Of a stretch of DNA of 64,000 nt, positions 12,001 through 24,729 are shown in pieces; positions within the stretch are counted from its first letter, which is position 1; each line of letters begins with the position of its first letter. Made by a program: the position numbers and the translations under genes. Source of the stretch: Acheta domesticus (taxonomy: Eukaryota > Arthropoda > Insecta > Orthoptera > Gryllidae); NCBI GenBank assembly GCA_031308135.1, contig JAHLJT010000631.1, forward strand, positions 190,606,955 to 190,670,954. Direction: 5' to 3'. The notes under the pieces are model-generated. The model worked only from the letters and a program-made list of their open reading frames with translations, made no database searches and had not been told where the DNA came from.

Positions 12001-15000
12001 ACCTCTCCGCTTCCATCTCACTGGAACCTCCTTTTTCCCCGCCACCCCCGCCTCTTCCCCTCGGCCACCGCCTCCTGCGCGCCCGCCGCCCCAGGCTAAT
12101 TTAAGCTTAATTGGATTCAAATTACGAGGGCCCACATTTCAACTTCGTCCACCGTAACAAAAGTCCGCGCTTGCCGCCTGCCCTGGCGGGATTGAGTTAC
12201 GCACAGGACTGCCAACTGGGCAGTCTCTAATTCCCTGTGTAACTGTAAGTCGCAGCGTTGGGTTTTGCGAACACAAATTTCAAACATTTAAATTTCTCAT
12301 ATTTTGTGAAAAAATAATTTCTTGCAACACTTTTCAAATGAGATTATATTCACCTCCTAATTTTCTTTTAATCTAGAATTTAATTAAAACTTACAGTATG
12401 TTGTAAAAATTGTTTTCCTAGAGTTGGCATTATGTTCTCCTGGATCAATTCTAAATACTATTCTGATGAAGACATTGTGATGGCTAAATAGTATGCGTTT
12501 GACCAATGTTCCAATAGTATAAAACATATTTTAAAATATTGAATCGTCGACACATACGTAAGTAATTACTTCAGGGCTAGATGTGTTGAGAGAGATACAT
12601 ATTTATATTCTCTTCTTTAAATTAATTTGTTAGTTATTTAAAATTTCTTTTCATTTCTTAACATTTTTATTAACAATATATAATTATTTAACCGGCGACG
12701 GATGGATGCAATAATGTAACACAAACGGATTGGCTGGGTCTGAGGGACCTGACTAAAAACAAGAATTACGTTGCAAATATTTTCTTTATATCATTGTTAA
12801 AAGACTTCATTATGTTAGTTGGATATGAAAGAAAACGTATATTGTACATTTTTTATTCTTATAAAAATATTTGGTAAATTTAAGAAGGAGCATATTGAGT
12901 CCTCCCTAATACCATCCTCGTTATTCCACAATTTTGATTTCTAACATTACAGTTCAATTTTACTTGTTATACGTAATACTACACGAAAATAACGTTATCT
13001 ATATCGGAATAAATAATTCTAATAATACTAATAGATGCTTACTCGATTACAGGTACACGAACGGTTGGGTTTCGCTCTGAGAGACCAAGCAGGAAACAAA
13101 ATACACTTATAATCACGTATACAACCTATACGGCAATAACTGTCACACTGAACAGTGCATTTGCAAATAAAAGGAAAGTAGAGAGACGCACAGGCTTCTG
13201 GTATTATCTACATGCGAGTGGCTGAAGTTTTTGTTACGTCGAGGGTCTCACCCATCCGTTGCCGGGTTCGTACGCACTGGGAGTACGGAGGCGGTGTATA
13301 AACAAATGAATATTGATCGATGGTATGCAAAGTATGATACCTAAGTTGAGTCTCAGCGAAGATAGGCCTGAAAAATGTGAGATCCAGGTGAGTACGTTCC
13401 AGAGCCGCTGAGATTAGTGTGATGAAGGAGGAAACTAAGATGAAGGTGTCCGTGAAAGACATGCAGTCTAAATTTGTGTTGTTTTTGATGTTTAATGGGC
13501 GTTAGAAAGAGGAATGTTTGAGTATTTGCTGAGGTAAGACAATATTCTACTGATAGCAAACCTGTAGTATGTATATGTATATTGTGGTATTTTGTGGATT
13601 TGTCTTGAAATTGATTGTCCTTTTTTTTGTCTTGTCACGGGAAGTAGCATGTGATGATGACGCGGCTACCACATTGCTATTTCGCTGCAGAACATTGGAG
13701 AAACAATTTTATGATACGAATTTTTCTTTATATGACTCACCAGTTTTAACTAAATTTGTAATATCTTTACTATGTTTTGTTTAAAATATTGAATTTCAAT
13801 GATGGGCACTAGTGCTTTAAATGGTAATTCTATTCAACATTAAAATGAAAATGTCGCGTTTGTTTTAAATATCATGAACAGTACGTCATTACAAAAGCAA
13901 AGTCATTTAATATGGATGACATTACTTACCAGAAAAAAATGACCTCAAATAAACAATACAAGAACTCTCTATCACCATAGTTCAAATTAAAACAAACAGT
14001 ACTCAGCAAAGATCAGGTTGTCATTGCTCGAATACGTCCTCCAGCTTCCCGCCTGCGCTTCTAAATTGTACTTTAAATCAGAAGTCTGTGGTACGAGTAG
14101 CCGTATGCTTTTCTCTAGAACAAAATCACATATTTCATGACGGTTTTGAATTTTTTGACTTTTTAGTGATTCTTCAATACATAAATCACCGAACTGTGAT
14201 ATTTCACTCTACTCAGGGTATTCACTTTCATTTCTCTTCCATTCCGCAGCTCAGAGTCTGCAAAGCTTCTTCAATTTTTTCTCTACACCTCATAGCGTTT
14301 CCAATATAACATTTGCAACATAACACTTGTAACACTTGCACAAACCCACAATATAATATTGTTTGTTACAACATGCATAACGTTAAAAAATTAAAATCAA
14401 AATGAATGTTGTAGAAAGAGGCTAAAACTTATCTAATAGAGAGTCTATACGACTTTTTCCTTTCGGAAACTTCATTGTTCTGTTATCTACAAGTTAATTA
14501 AATATGCAAATAAACAGCGTAATACTGTGAATTTAATTCCATTGTTTAAAAAAATCACTTCATTATTCAATGAATAATGCATGGAAGAGAAAAATATTCG
14601 TAAATATAAGGGTCACGAGTTTGCCACAAAGCACTGCTAAAATGAAATGCGTATGGAAATTAAAATTTGTTGCCGGAAATCAATCAAGCTATATGACATG
14701 CCTTAATTGATTTTAACAATGATATTTACACGTTTGTGCACAAAATTTACTCTTTACAATGTAAAGAGCCATCCAAATATTTTATTTAATCAACTTTGTA
14801 AGTAGAATAATCTTGATGTCATGAAACGAAATGCAGAGATATATTAAAGATTATTGCAAAATATGTTTTGTTGTTATAAAAATATGCATACATTGAATAT
14901 ATAAGTCCCACATAGTGTTTTTTCTAATTATGCTATTCATAAAACAGTCGTGAGTTTTCAATAATTTATTATGGCGATTCTTCCTTTTTCATATTCAATA

Positions 15001-16329
15001 CATCTTTCAATGTGCAAAGATACACAAACTATTTTAATAAAGATAGAAATTAATTATTTTCTCACAGGATATTCCATTGTTTAAAAATTATCTTATTTGT
15101 GACAATGTGTGTTTCTGTTTTTAGAGCGACAAATTTAATATTCATTTTGCATTACCCCATTGCTTGGAAGGTACCATTCTTTCAAGCTTGATAAATTTAC
15201 GAAGATTTAATTTATTTATCTGTTCAGAGAAAAATAAATACTATACATTACACACTACAAATCATTATAATTTTATATTGAAATTTGTTTCAACTCTCTG
15301 ATTGGTTTGCAAATCGCTGTTGAGTGAACTTAGAATTATTGGTTCCGTGAGCACAGATCCTTTAGATGTTTTAACCAATATAAATGCAAATGAACCTATA
15401 AAAACTGTTCTACTTAGCCTTCATTAAAGAAATGAATCTAAATACAAGTGTATTATTTTTATTGAAGACCAGTTGCACCACGCTTCAATGACATTTATTA
15501 GACCAACAGCGTAATTAAGTCGAGTGCCCCTGACAGCTGTTTCTAAAAGCTTTGAAAGTTATTACCTTCCATTACTCATTCCTCTAAAAAAGGATTACTG
15601 TTGAAATGATGAATACGTGTCATTTTAATAGATTATTTTGCCTTAGAAAAATATTGATATGATGCTGAGTTTTTGTTGCCATTAAAGTAATAATTAAAGT
15701 GGGCTTCGAATTTACCAACATTTTAAAAAGTGACACACAGAGCGACGTCAGTTTGAATTCAGAGAAAGACGCTAAAACAGAGATTGATTTTAAAATAAAT
15801 GTTTGAATAACAAATAATTCCAGTGTGAATTTATGTTAATAAGAAACTTTAATTGATGGATAAACTTTCAGATATGGCATTAAGATGAACATATATAAAT
15901 CAATTAGATCAATTTTTCTAATTCATGTGGCACAGTGTGAAAAGCTAAAATAAATACTTAATGAGTTATTATGAATTTTCATTTTCGGAAGATACAAAGT
16001 ACTAAATCCATTATCCCAATAAAAATAGTAAACTATTAAATTTGTAACAGTTTGCTTCCTTTCAAAATTTTGTCTTCAGGACCCTCGGACCAAACAGTCT
16101 AATAAATATTTTTATTTTGATTATAGTATCTATTCAAGTTGTTTATAGGTGCATGAATAATTGGATGGGCATACGTTAATGATTTTGATGAGATAAGAAT
16201 AGATAATATGTTGCTGCATCTATAATAGAATGATGTGCCGAAAAAACGAGAGTTCCCCTAGAAATCCTGTTGCAGTTGTCTACCTCATTCCATAGAGTAT
16301 CAGGGATTAGAACACAGATGGAAAGCTAG
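12001..16329. other. Long AT-rich intergenic stretch, no gene seen
   Basis: Apart from a balanced, CG-containing patch at about 12,010-12,250 (with TTTAAGCTTAATTGGATTC, a pair of homeodomain-like TAAT/ATTA cores), this is AT-rich sequence with only short frames. None resembles a protein. Confidence 0.5.
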
Positions 16330-16589
16330 CGCGCTGGTTAGAACGCTATGGCTTGCGCATTAAACCAGTGCAGCGAGATTCAAAGTTGCCTTATAGCCCT
16401 CGAGCTGGTTTTTGATTGCATTTTATGAAGTCCCTTCTTAAAATAGAAAAGAAAATTCTCGCCGCTTTGATTGTTTTCTGACACGTCAACTGGCATAGTC
16501 ATTAATATCGCTAGTGTACTGAATATTTTATCGCAGGATGTGGTGGTATGAGATCCGGCACAGACCTGCATGTCAGGTTGTGGGGTATT

Positions 16590-16965
16590 TCTCATTCCAG
16601 GTATCTCCCCCAGTGGGGCACCGCTCCAATCGGCGGAAGCTTTAAGCTCCCGAATGGTGTTCCGACATGTGTGGTAGTATAGTGTGTGTAAGGGCAGAGA
16701 ATAGTACAAGAAAGAGAAAGGGAAGATCGCGCGCGGCCCGTGGTCCATTTATCAGGTTGTAATTCCGGCATTCGTCTGGTGTCGAACGAATAAACCACGG
16801 AAAAACAACCGATCAGAGCAGACGGCCGCTAGAATTTTCCTCCCGACAGCGGCTGAATTCAACTCACCTATGTAGCTAATGTCGGAAATACGCCACCATT
16901 GGTATTCGAACCTATGACATTCCGGTCAAAGTTACTGCAGAGACAACGGCAATTATAACTCAAGA
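16590..16965 (-). mobile_element. tRNA-derived SINE, family A (reverse)
   Basis: Second copy of the family seen at 11,640-12,000. On the minus strand the B-box region reads GGTTCGAATACC and is followed by the same ordered body blocks. A tRNA-like A box with a B-box-like GATTCAAA at about 16,330-16,390 on the plus strand may belong to another SINE fragment alongside. Confidence 0.62.
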
Positions 16966-17384
16966 GCTAAACTCATCCAGCCCGCCGTTTTGAAATTATC
17001 AAAGAAAGGCAACTAATAGTAACAGTAAAAGAGCCAGAAACACTGCCTCACGAGATAATTCATTGTATAATGCTAAAATATTATTGACGTACGATTCTTT
17101 GTAAATCACGCCAAACACGTGAGATTTGCTGCGTTAAGCCCATGATAATGGGAACAAAATTATGAAACAGTGACAACCATTCCCCTAACGCGGAGTGCGT
17201 CGCCTTCGTGTTTCCCCCGGGGTCATTGGTGTGGTGCGGAACATTTCTTGTCCTCGGTGCCGAGGTGTCGAACTGTAACTGCGTAAGTCCTATCACCTGA
17301 GTCACTTATTTTTTTCCCCTGGAGGGAATACGCTAATGTTTTCCTACGAACAGAAAAATACAGACGTCTTATATCGTGAGAGAG
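16966..17384. other. Intergenic DNA, no gene seen
   Basis: Mixed-composition DNA between SINE copies, without a recognisable feature. Confidence 0.5.
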
Positions 17385-17545
17385 CTGACACTCAGAGGTC
17401 CGACCGATAGCTCTGGCAACACCTGTTGCCACTATTGCCATTGTTACCACTGTTGTCTCCGATAGGGAGGTCGTTGGGTTTGAGTCCCGACCATGGCGGA
17501 TTTTCGACTCTGGATACATAGTTAGGTCAAATGATGCCATTGTTT
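17385..17545 (+). mobile_element. SINE head, fragment
   Basis: Contains an A-box-like CCGATAGCTCTGGCAAC and a B box GGGTTTGAGTCCCGACCATGG about 60 bases later, matching the tRNA-related head type of family A but in the opposite orientation to the 16.6-kb copy. Its 3' end is not definable. Confidence 0.42.
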
Positions 17546-17909
17546 GATGAGAATTATTGCTGACGGCTGGTGGTACTGAACTGGTAACTGACGGCTGCTG
17601 CTCGTTGGTAGTTTTCGGACTTATTTTATCAATACGAGGTGAATGCCAGATCAGTAACTTAACGACCCATGGACCTTTCGGGATTTTTCCAGTCTCTTCC
17701 CATTAACTTTCTATCTCTCTTACCCCTTTACACTTACACGTGCTTTTACATTGACACTTAATGAATTACTATTACTGTTTACTTATTTTACAAGTAGACG
17801 CACACGTACACCACATGGGCAATGGACCTGCCGCGAACATTCCTTTCTCATCCCTGGCCCCTCCTCCCCTCACTTATACCATCATTTAAACTTAAAACTA
17901 TTCTATTAC
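17546..17909. other. Intergenic DNA, no gene seen
   Basis: No coding or repeat signature was recognised. Confidence 0.5.
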
Positions 17910-18190
17910 TGCCCTCGCGGTTTATTTCATCGGTGTGGTCGCTTTCCATGACGCGACTCCAGGTCTGATTCCCGGTCGGGCAAGATTATAGTGTGCATTT
18001 TCCTTCCAATGTCCCAGTATATGTGTTGCTCTGTGACGATGAGAAAACTCACTTCTCAGGGTGGGAAGACCAGAATACGGCCTGGGGATGTCTTCATGCT
18101 AACCACATGTACCTTTTAAGCCATGGCCGTGAGGCCGGGACGCTGCTGATAGGCCTTGGCCTGTAACGGGCTGTCGCGCCAAATACAGAC
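17910..18190 (+). mobile_element. tRNA-derived SINE, family B
   Basis: The head runs CCCTCGCGG..., a B box GGTCTGATTCCCGGTCGG, then a body with AATGTCCCAGTATA, TGTGACGATGAGAAAA, CACTTCTC and GACCAGAATA blocks. The same blocks appear in the same order on the minus strand at 23,423-23,622, so this is a dispersed family. A GGCCNNGGCC-rich tail at 18,110-18,180 may be part of it. Confidence 0.6.
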
Positions 18191-18579
18191 ACTTTTGTTA
18201 ATACAGACAGAGTATTAATACTGTTAATACAGACAGACTTTATAATTACAGACTGTTTTATTACTATACTTAAATTTATTATACTTAGTATATTATTATT
18301 ATGCTTACATTTATGTACATTTATCCTTACCCTTACAAGTGTATGTACCTCATGTATCGGGAGAGCAGCTTGTTCTAGATGGGGCGATGCCCTCTGTCCA
18401 CGGACACACCACGAACTAGGTAGATTGTCGTCGGATTTCATATTCCAGCGGAGCAGGAACACCATCTTCCGGGATATGACATGTACTTCACTTACGGGAT
18501 TAATGATCGAATTCGTTGACACTCGAAGAAACACAAAATAATCAATCTATCCGAGTTTTTTTGGGCAATTTAGGCCAAG
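18191..18579. other. Intergenic DNA, no gene seen
   Basis: AT-rich with some local direct repetition (AATACAGACAGA near 18,200-18,240). No gene is supported. Confidence 0.5.
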
Positions 18580-19560
18580 TCGAAGGCAATTTTGAATCGC
18601 ACTGTGAAAAAATTCGGGACCGCTGCTGTCCCATCCGTCAGTCGGTCCCCGAGCGCGGACTTCACGTTTAGCACAGTGCTCGCCACGGACGCCTCCACCG
18701 CCTCCGCCTGCGCTTCCCCCGCCGCCTCCGCCGCCGCCTCCACCATCGCCTCTACCACCTTCGCCATCATATCCGCCACTGCCTCCGCCTTCGCCTCTGC
18801 TGCCACTACTGCCGCCACCGCCGCTGCCCCTTGCCTCCGCAACCACCTCCGCCGCCGCCTCCGCCGCCTTCGCCGTCGCCTCCACCGTCGCCTCCACAAC
18901 CTCCGCCATTGCCTCCGCCGCCGCTACCGCCGCCTTCACCGCCGCCTTCGCCACCGCCAGTGCGCTGTCTGTGTGAGCGCGAGTCCATTAGCGCTGCCGC
19001 TGGGAGTGCAGACGGCCCGAGGCTCAGCTTCCAATCAGCCCGGTATTACTTTTGACCTTTCTGAACGCGCCCAGCCCTGCCCGGCCCGTCCCGGCCCGGC
19101 CCGGCCTCCATCGCGCTTCACCGCTGCCATCTGGACGTCCGACGTTCCGCCCCCGCCCTCATTCCGACGCCCGTCTTCGCCACCCGCCTCGCTCCGCGCC
19201 GATCGATACGCCTCTCCGCCCGCCACACACGCGCCCTCAGCGGGGAGGCGTCGTGGGAACCGAAGAAAAACTCTTTGTGGGTAGCAGAGGGGGCTGTCTC
19301 GAGGAGAATTCCACTGGACGGTTGCGCTGAACGGTGGTTTCACGTGATTTCTCCGATCAACTCGGAGCAAATGTCGGGGCAGGACCATAAGAAATTGGCC
19401 ACGGACTTCGCGCGATCGTCCCTTGTTCGTCCTAGGCCTATCATCTCTCGTTACTTAAACAGACATTTACCAGACATTCTGCCGGATGGGATGAAATCCT
19501 ACTAGTGAAGATAGCTGGAAGCGAAAAACTCGCAGATCCTGGAAGACCACCTTCTAACTA
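18580..19560. other. GC/CpG-rich island 5 with GCC-triplet repeats
   Basis: The left part (about 18,690-18,960) is imperfect CCGCCT/CCGCCG triplet repeat, so every frame reads Pro/Pro-Ser/Ala or Gly/Ala/Arg strings. Further right (19,075-19,115) are GGCCC pentamers. The frames are repeat artefacts. As with the other islands, it could mark a promoter of an unrecognised transcript. Confidence 0.45.
18690..18960 (+). repeat. Imperfect (CCGCCT/GCC)n trinucleotide repeat
   Basis: Dense proline/alanine-type triplets with many interruptions. Confidence 0.8.
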
Positions 19561-21167
19561 CAGGGTGTACAGAGTGATCCAGAATTATATACCTAGTTTT
19601 TTCTCCTATTTTATAATAAACGATGTTATATTTATAACTAGTGTTTTATTATGATGTATTCTATGCCCTTACGGGACGTTATACAATTGTTACGTAATTG
19701 TTTCTTGCTGGTCAAACCACTAAATGAGTGAAGATGGCGCAAAGATTAGACATTGCTGAACGTGTTCGGATTCCAGTTCGGAAGTGTGACCAATCACATA
19801 GTACCAGTTTACGTGAGGCTGGCACAATTAAAATCCCCGCGCGATGGCCGTCTAGACGTTGACATCACCACTTAGGAGAGTAAATGCTGAAGTGGCCCAA
19901 GCATGTGAGCACGGAATTAACACAATCCATATGAGAGAGTAGCGGGTACACGCAGGAAGACGAGATCATTCTGCCTAGTGGTGTGTTTGGTGACGTATGT
20001 CAGTGTGACAAGCTTAGAGTAAGAACTGACCCTGACTTTTACCACACGGCCGCGCCCAAACAGTGCCTGGGCAAAATAATGAGTTTTTGGAGAGCCGGAC
20101 TTGATGAAAGGTATAACCGCTGGTGATGTTACATTGCCCCAGCCGTTCCACGAACTAAAGTGAATGACCAAATGTTTTTTATAGAAACTACATCGAGAGA
20201 AATTCAGGGGATATTAAGAACGTTTTTGGGACTTGTTAGGAGAAGACAGGTTACCACAAATTTGATATAGTAATTCCTTTTTAACAAACCAGCATAATAA
20301 TATTTGTTTGTTACTATTATTTACAAATGAAGTGTAGTTGTTTTGACTTACTAGAATCCAAAAGTTTTTCTCTTTATTTCTGGTTTATGTGTGTGTATTT
20401 TACATCATAGAGTAAGTAATTGTTAACGGCATTTTGTGGATGTGTGTGGGGGAATTGCAAATTTATATGACCGTGTATACCACCAAATTTATCTGTAATA
20501 TGTGCCATTTTACGTCTAATATGTAATATCTGTGGTTTTTTGTTTTGCATTATATTTAGTATTACGAGATCGAACATACGTTTTTGTCTTTGTGTTCCAA
20601 GTAGCTCCGAACGCGTGAAATTTCCCTCTTGATGCTCATCTTCCCTCTTTAGTTTTTCATATGTCATACAAAACATCTGATCCCACAGATAGAGAATTGT
20701 CACAGAAGTATGCCAGTCGCCTGCAATGGTGTAAAGATGGTGGAGACAGAGGGGGAGAAACGTGACTCTGAACGTGCAAACAATTCAGAGACTGTTTGCG
20801 AAAGTGTTGCGTACGGGTTCGGTTAGTCATCAAAAGGGTGCGGAAATGTTAAGTGGACAAGAAGAAGTCCAGACGTGATCCCAATGGATTTATGTGTGTG
20901 TATTTGAAAGAGAAAATGCGTGACTTGGACACTTCATTGGAAGCAGTCATTACGGAAGAGTGCACGCGGGTACCAAACGACGTATTACAACTGTCTGTGA
21001 GGAGGTTGGTCCCCGACTGCAACGGTGTGTTACCAATGCTGCCGCTTACTTTGAAATATGAAATAGGAAGAACCGTAGTAAATAATAGAATTGATAGCAA
21101 CCGTTTAACGTTGTTAATGACAGAATACAAGTGATATGAAAATAGGTATATAAATGTAGATCACCCA
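19561..21167. mobile_element. Probable decayed DNA transposon (Tc1/mariner-like)
   Basis: The left end starts GGGTGTACAGAGTGATCC and continues TTATATACCTAGTTTT. Read from the other strand, the right end starts GGGTGATCTACA and continues TTATATACCTATTTTC, so the two ends are imperfect inverted repeats about 1.6 kb apart. Near the right end (about 20,940-21,030) a plus-strand frame resembles the C-terminal tail of Tc1/IS630-type transposases (a VPNDVLQLSVRRLVPDCN-like segment). No catalytic motif is readable. The assignment rests on this weak combination. Confidence 0.38.
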
Positions 21168-23422
21168 TATAATGCCCACTACACCGACATGTCTAATGAG
21201 CATAATGGTCGACGTGCCCGGAAACGCTTAATTCTCACTCTCTAGCGAGCAAGTACTGGAAGTGTGTGCCTCTATCTGGATGAGAATTCTAGAGGCTGGC
21301 TGCTCTGATGTTTCCGTGCTCTCATCCTAACAGTTCCAGGGCGATTCTTTAACGGACCATAGACAAAGGATGATGCTTTGTTTTTCATACAGCTTCACAT
21401 ACCCATCCTTAAAGGTTGATACCCTTTTTCATTTAACCTGTAAAGGCCTTGGGTGGTCTGCAGCACGTAATTCCCGTCTAATTTGCAATTGCACTGTAAC
21501 ACTACAGGAGGAAAACCAACAATAGTTATTTATGTATCAAGGGCGTTACGTAAATGGTTTTGCCTCGAGGGCGACTTGCAAACACGAGGGCCTCTGGCCT
21601 GAGAGGCAAAAGCATCTAGTAACATCCGTGGTTCATACAAAACTTTATGGTTTACTAGTTCGTTGCTAAATAAACGAGAATTTGAAACATTTTATAATAT
21701 TTCTTGCGTCCAAAGTGAAAAGACGCATTGCAATAGTCATTTGTCAATATGACGTCAGATAAACAAAACAGAGTGTATACCTAATTTCTATTGCATCATC
21801 GTTATTGGGCTAATTTGTTCGTAAAAAAATGAAAGAATATTGTGAAGTTCCTGCGGAAATTCTTGCAAAAGCTAACAAAACAGTGAAGTGGTTTCCATTA
21901 AAATCTTGAGAAATATATGAAATTGTTTAGATGTGTATTTGAGATTTATCAGTGTGAATAACTGTGTAAATTGTGCTGATGAAACGATACTTTTATGTTA
22001 TTAGCGTCTATTGTCAAGCGTTATTTAGAATATGTCTTAACACCAAAAATAACTTTCCGAGGATGTTAGCCAATGTGCCTTATATATCTTTTTAATACTA
22101 CTAGTACTGCTACAGAAGAATATAATTATGTCTCTAAAACAAATGATACGTAACAGTGAAATGCGACTGATTAATGGCAATTATAAATTCACGGGAACAT
22201 TCCAAAATTGCAATTTCATATCAATTAAGCAAAATAAGGTTTATAACGAATTATTTTATTTATTTGAGCATTATGCCATTTATTTATTGTATTTGCTTGC
22301 ATCTTAACTATAAAAAGTCGAATTCATGACTATGTTCTGTGCGTTGTGTTGGTATTAGAGGGGACCCGCAAGGGTATTAAGTATACCATTACGTGTTTTG
22401 TTTCAGGTCTGTAAACACACAGCAATGAACTAGTAATCCATAAAAAAACTTTCGATTGTAATTGCGAACATGGCAAGGTATCGGATCTCACTACGTAATG
22501 TGTATCATTTGATAGCAAGCATCGTTCCATAATCTCACATTGATGTCCATCGAAATGTTTTACATTTATTCCATTATTTAGAATGCCGTTGGCTTAGGTA
22601 GTCATAGAGACAGTTTTTTTATGTAATTACATATTTGTCTTCCTACTTACTGTTCTCAAAATTGTAATCTTGGTGAATCGTCGCCGTCCAAACACTACAT
22701 TCAAGTTTTTCATTACATATTTTTACATATTTAGTACTATATTACATATTTGGCTATTTTCACAAAATATTATTTTATTCCATCAATTTCTTCAATTTGA
22801 TTACATTATTTAAGAAAAGTATTCTTTTCAATCATCATTTTCCCTTCACTTTTACTGAATGGAATGCTACGTGAGGATGCGGTCGGATGTTCTCGCTGTC
22901 CGACGCGCCTGCTTCGGTTATTTCAGTGGCAAGAAGTTCGTGTCAGCTACTGAGATAATTTTTACCCTTAGGGGTGAAACCTTAACCTTAAATTTAAACC
23001 CTTTAACCTTAATTCCGAGGAAATTGGCGATCACGAACGTGCAACAACTTCGATGAGAAAGTTCCACGCTGAAGTGATTGCTGATCGTAGTTAACGCGTT
23101 TGTACGATGACTTCTATTGGGTCTAATCTGGCTGCTAAATTACGCTCCTAGATAGCAATGAATGAAGTTATTACAACTGATGAGAAAGCTGTATGGAGTA
23201 ACGTGTGCATCAACTTATCCTCTCCAAATGATTTTTCAAATGTTTTTTTAGAATGTGTTTAGGACTTTTTATAAATGTAATTTCGTATTATGTAAACACG
23301 TCTTGAAATTAGTGCTTTTTAATATTACACATCTGATTTAACACATCATATATTCTTACTGTTTTCTTTACATATGTATGTACATACTTTGACGTTTCAT
23401 ACTATATATTTCTCCGGCCTCT
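21168..23422. other. Intergenic DNA, no gene seen
   Basis: AT-rich. There is a small CCTTAACCTTAAATTTAAACCC-like internal repetition at about 22,977-23,010 and clustered ACATATTT words at 22,715-22,755. No coding sequence is supported. Confidence 0.5.
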
Positions 23423-23622
23423 AGTGATTAGCACGTAGACATCCTCACGCCATATTCCGGTCTTCTCCACCCGAGAAGTGAATTTTCTCATCGTCACACA
23501 GCAACCTATACTGGGACATTGCAAGGAAAACAGACACTATCGTCTTCCTTCGACTGGGAATCGAACCAAACCGGGGCCGCGTATTGGAAAGCGAGCACGC
23601 TGACCAAGAGATAGCCGCGAGG
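23423..23622 (-). mobile_element. tRNA-derived SINE, family B (reverse)
   Basis: On the minus strand it begins CCTCGCGGCTATCTC, with an A-box-like TTGGTCAGCGTGCTC and a B box GGTTTGGTTCGATTCCC, then the same body blocks as 17,910-18,090. It lies about 300 bases beyond the stop codon of beta-tubulin gene 1. Confidence 0.65.
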
Positions 23623-23703
23623 TTATTATTCAGTGAACAAAAACAAATTAAATCACTATTTCATCGAATTAAATGTCCAAAAAAATGAAATTTCAAATAA
23701 ATT

Positions 23704-23709
23704 TTTATT
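23704..23709 (-). terminator. Candidate polyadenylation signal of beta-tubulin gene 1
   Basis: AATAAA on the minus strand about 215 bases past the TAA stop, in a run of A/T-rich sequence with other near matches. The choice among them is uncertain. Confidence 0.35.
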
Positions 23710-23922
23710 ACAAATTATAGAAAATAATAAATATAAAAAATTAAAAAAATAAAAACCTACATTTCTCCTAACACACAGAGTTCAGCATTATTTTAGATAA
23801 TGAAATGTTCAAAAAAGTAATAATTCACCAAAACTATCATTTATGGAGATATATTATTAGACATTTCCCTTCCCTCGACCCATCAAAAAAGTCGATATTC
23901 AATTCCCACGTTATGTCAAAAG

Positions 23923-24729
23923 TTACTCCCCACCTTCTTCGCCAAATTCTCCCTCCTCTTCTCCACCCGCTTCTTGGTATTGCTGATACTCCGAAATCAA
24001 GTCGTTCAAGTTCGACTCAGCCTCCGTGAACTCCATCTCGTCCATGCCCTCACCCAAGTACCAATGCAAGAAAGCCTTGCGACGGAACATAGCGGTGAAC
24101 TGTTCCGTCATTCGTTTGAACACCTCAACAACTGCGGTCGTGTTACCCAGGAATGTAACTGACATCTTCAGACCTCGAGGTGGGATGTCGCAGACGGCCG
24201 TCTTGATGTGGTCCGGAATCCACTCCACGAAGTAGCTGCAATTCTTGTTTTGCACGTTGAGCATCTGCTCGTCCACCTCCTTGACCGACATGCGGCCTCG
24301 GAACATGGCGGCCGCCGTGAGGTAGCGGCCGTGGCGCGGATCGCACGCCGCCATCATGTTCTTGGCGTCGAACATCTGCTGGGTGAGTTCTGGCACGGTG
24401 AGGCAGCGGTACTGCTGGCTGCCTCGAGATGTGAGCGGCGCGAAGCCGGGAACGAAGAAGTGGAGGCGAGGGAAGGGAACCATGTTGACTCCCAATTTGC
24501 GCAGATCGGCGTTGAGCTGGCCGGGGAAGCGAAGGCAAGTAGTCACACCCGACATGGTGACGGAGACCAAATGGTTGAGGTCACCAAATGTCGGGCATGT
24601 GAGCTTCAGCGTACGAAAGCAGATATCGTACAAGGCTTCGTTGTCGATGCAGAAGGTTAAGTCAGTGTTCTCAATCAGTATGTGTACAGAGAGCACGGAA
24701 TTGTAAGGCTCCACCACAGTGTCGGAGAC
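23923..24729 (-). CDS. Beta-tubulin gene 1, exon 4 (residues 175-442)
   Basis: Starts [11 protein letters not shown] after TTTTGTAG and is open through to TAA. Carries [33 protein letters not shown] and [16 protein letters not shown], all core beta-tubulin segments. Confidence 0.95.
   Translation of the reverse strand, partial: VSDTVVEPYNSVLSVHILIENTDLTFCIDNEALYDICFRTLKLTCPTFGDLNHLVSVTMSGVTTCLRFPGQLNADLRKLGVNMVPFPRLHFFVPGFAPLTSRGSQQYRCLTVPELTQQMFDAKNMMAACDPRHGRYLTAAAMFRGRMSVKEVDEQMLNVQNKNCSYFVEWIPDHIKTAVCDIPPRGLKMSVTFLGNTTAVVEVFKRMTEQFTAMFRRKAFLHWYLGEGMDEMEFTEAESNLNDLISEYQQYQEAGGEEEGEFGEEGGE

Noticed and set aside
18547..19284. Proline-, alanine- or glycine-rich proteins of 100-230 residues
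   Set aside because: Produced by GCC-triplet repeats and GC-rich composition; frames are open on both strands and none resembles a family.
24026..24660. Plus-strand frames of 70-150 residues opposite tubulin exon 4 (also at 29.3, 36.8, 39.8, 50.4 and 59.4 kb)
   Set aside because: Antisense shadows of strongly coding, GC-rich tubulin exons; the tubulin frame is unambiguous.
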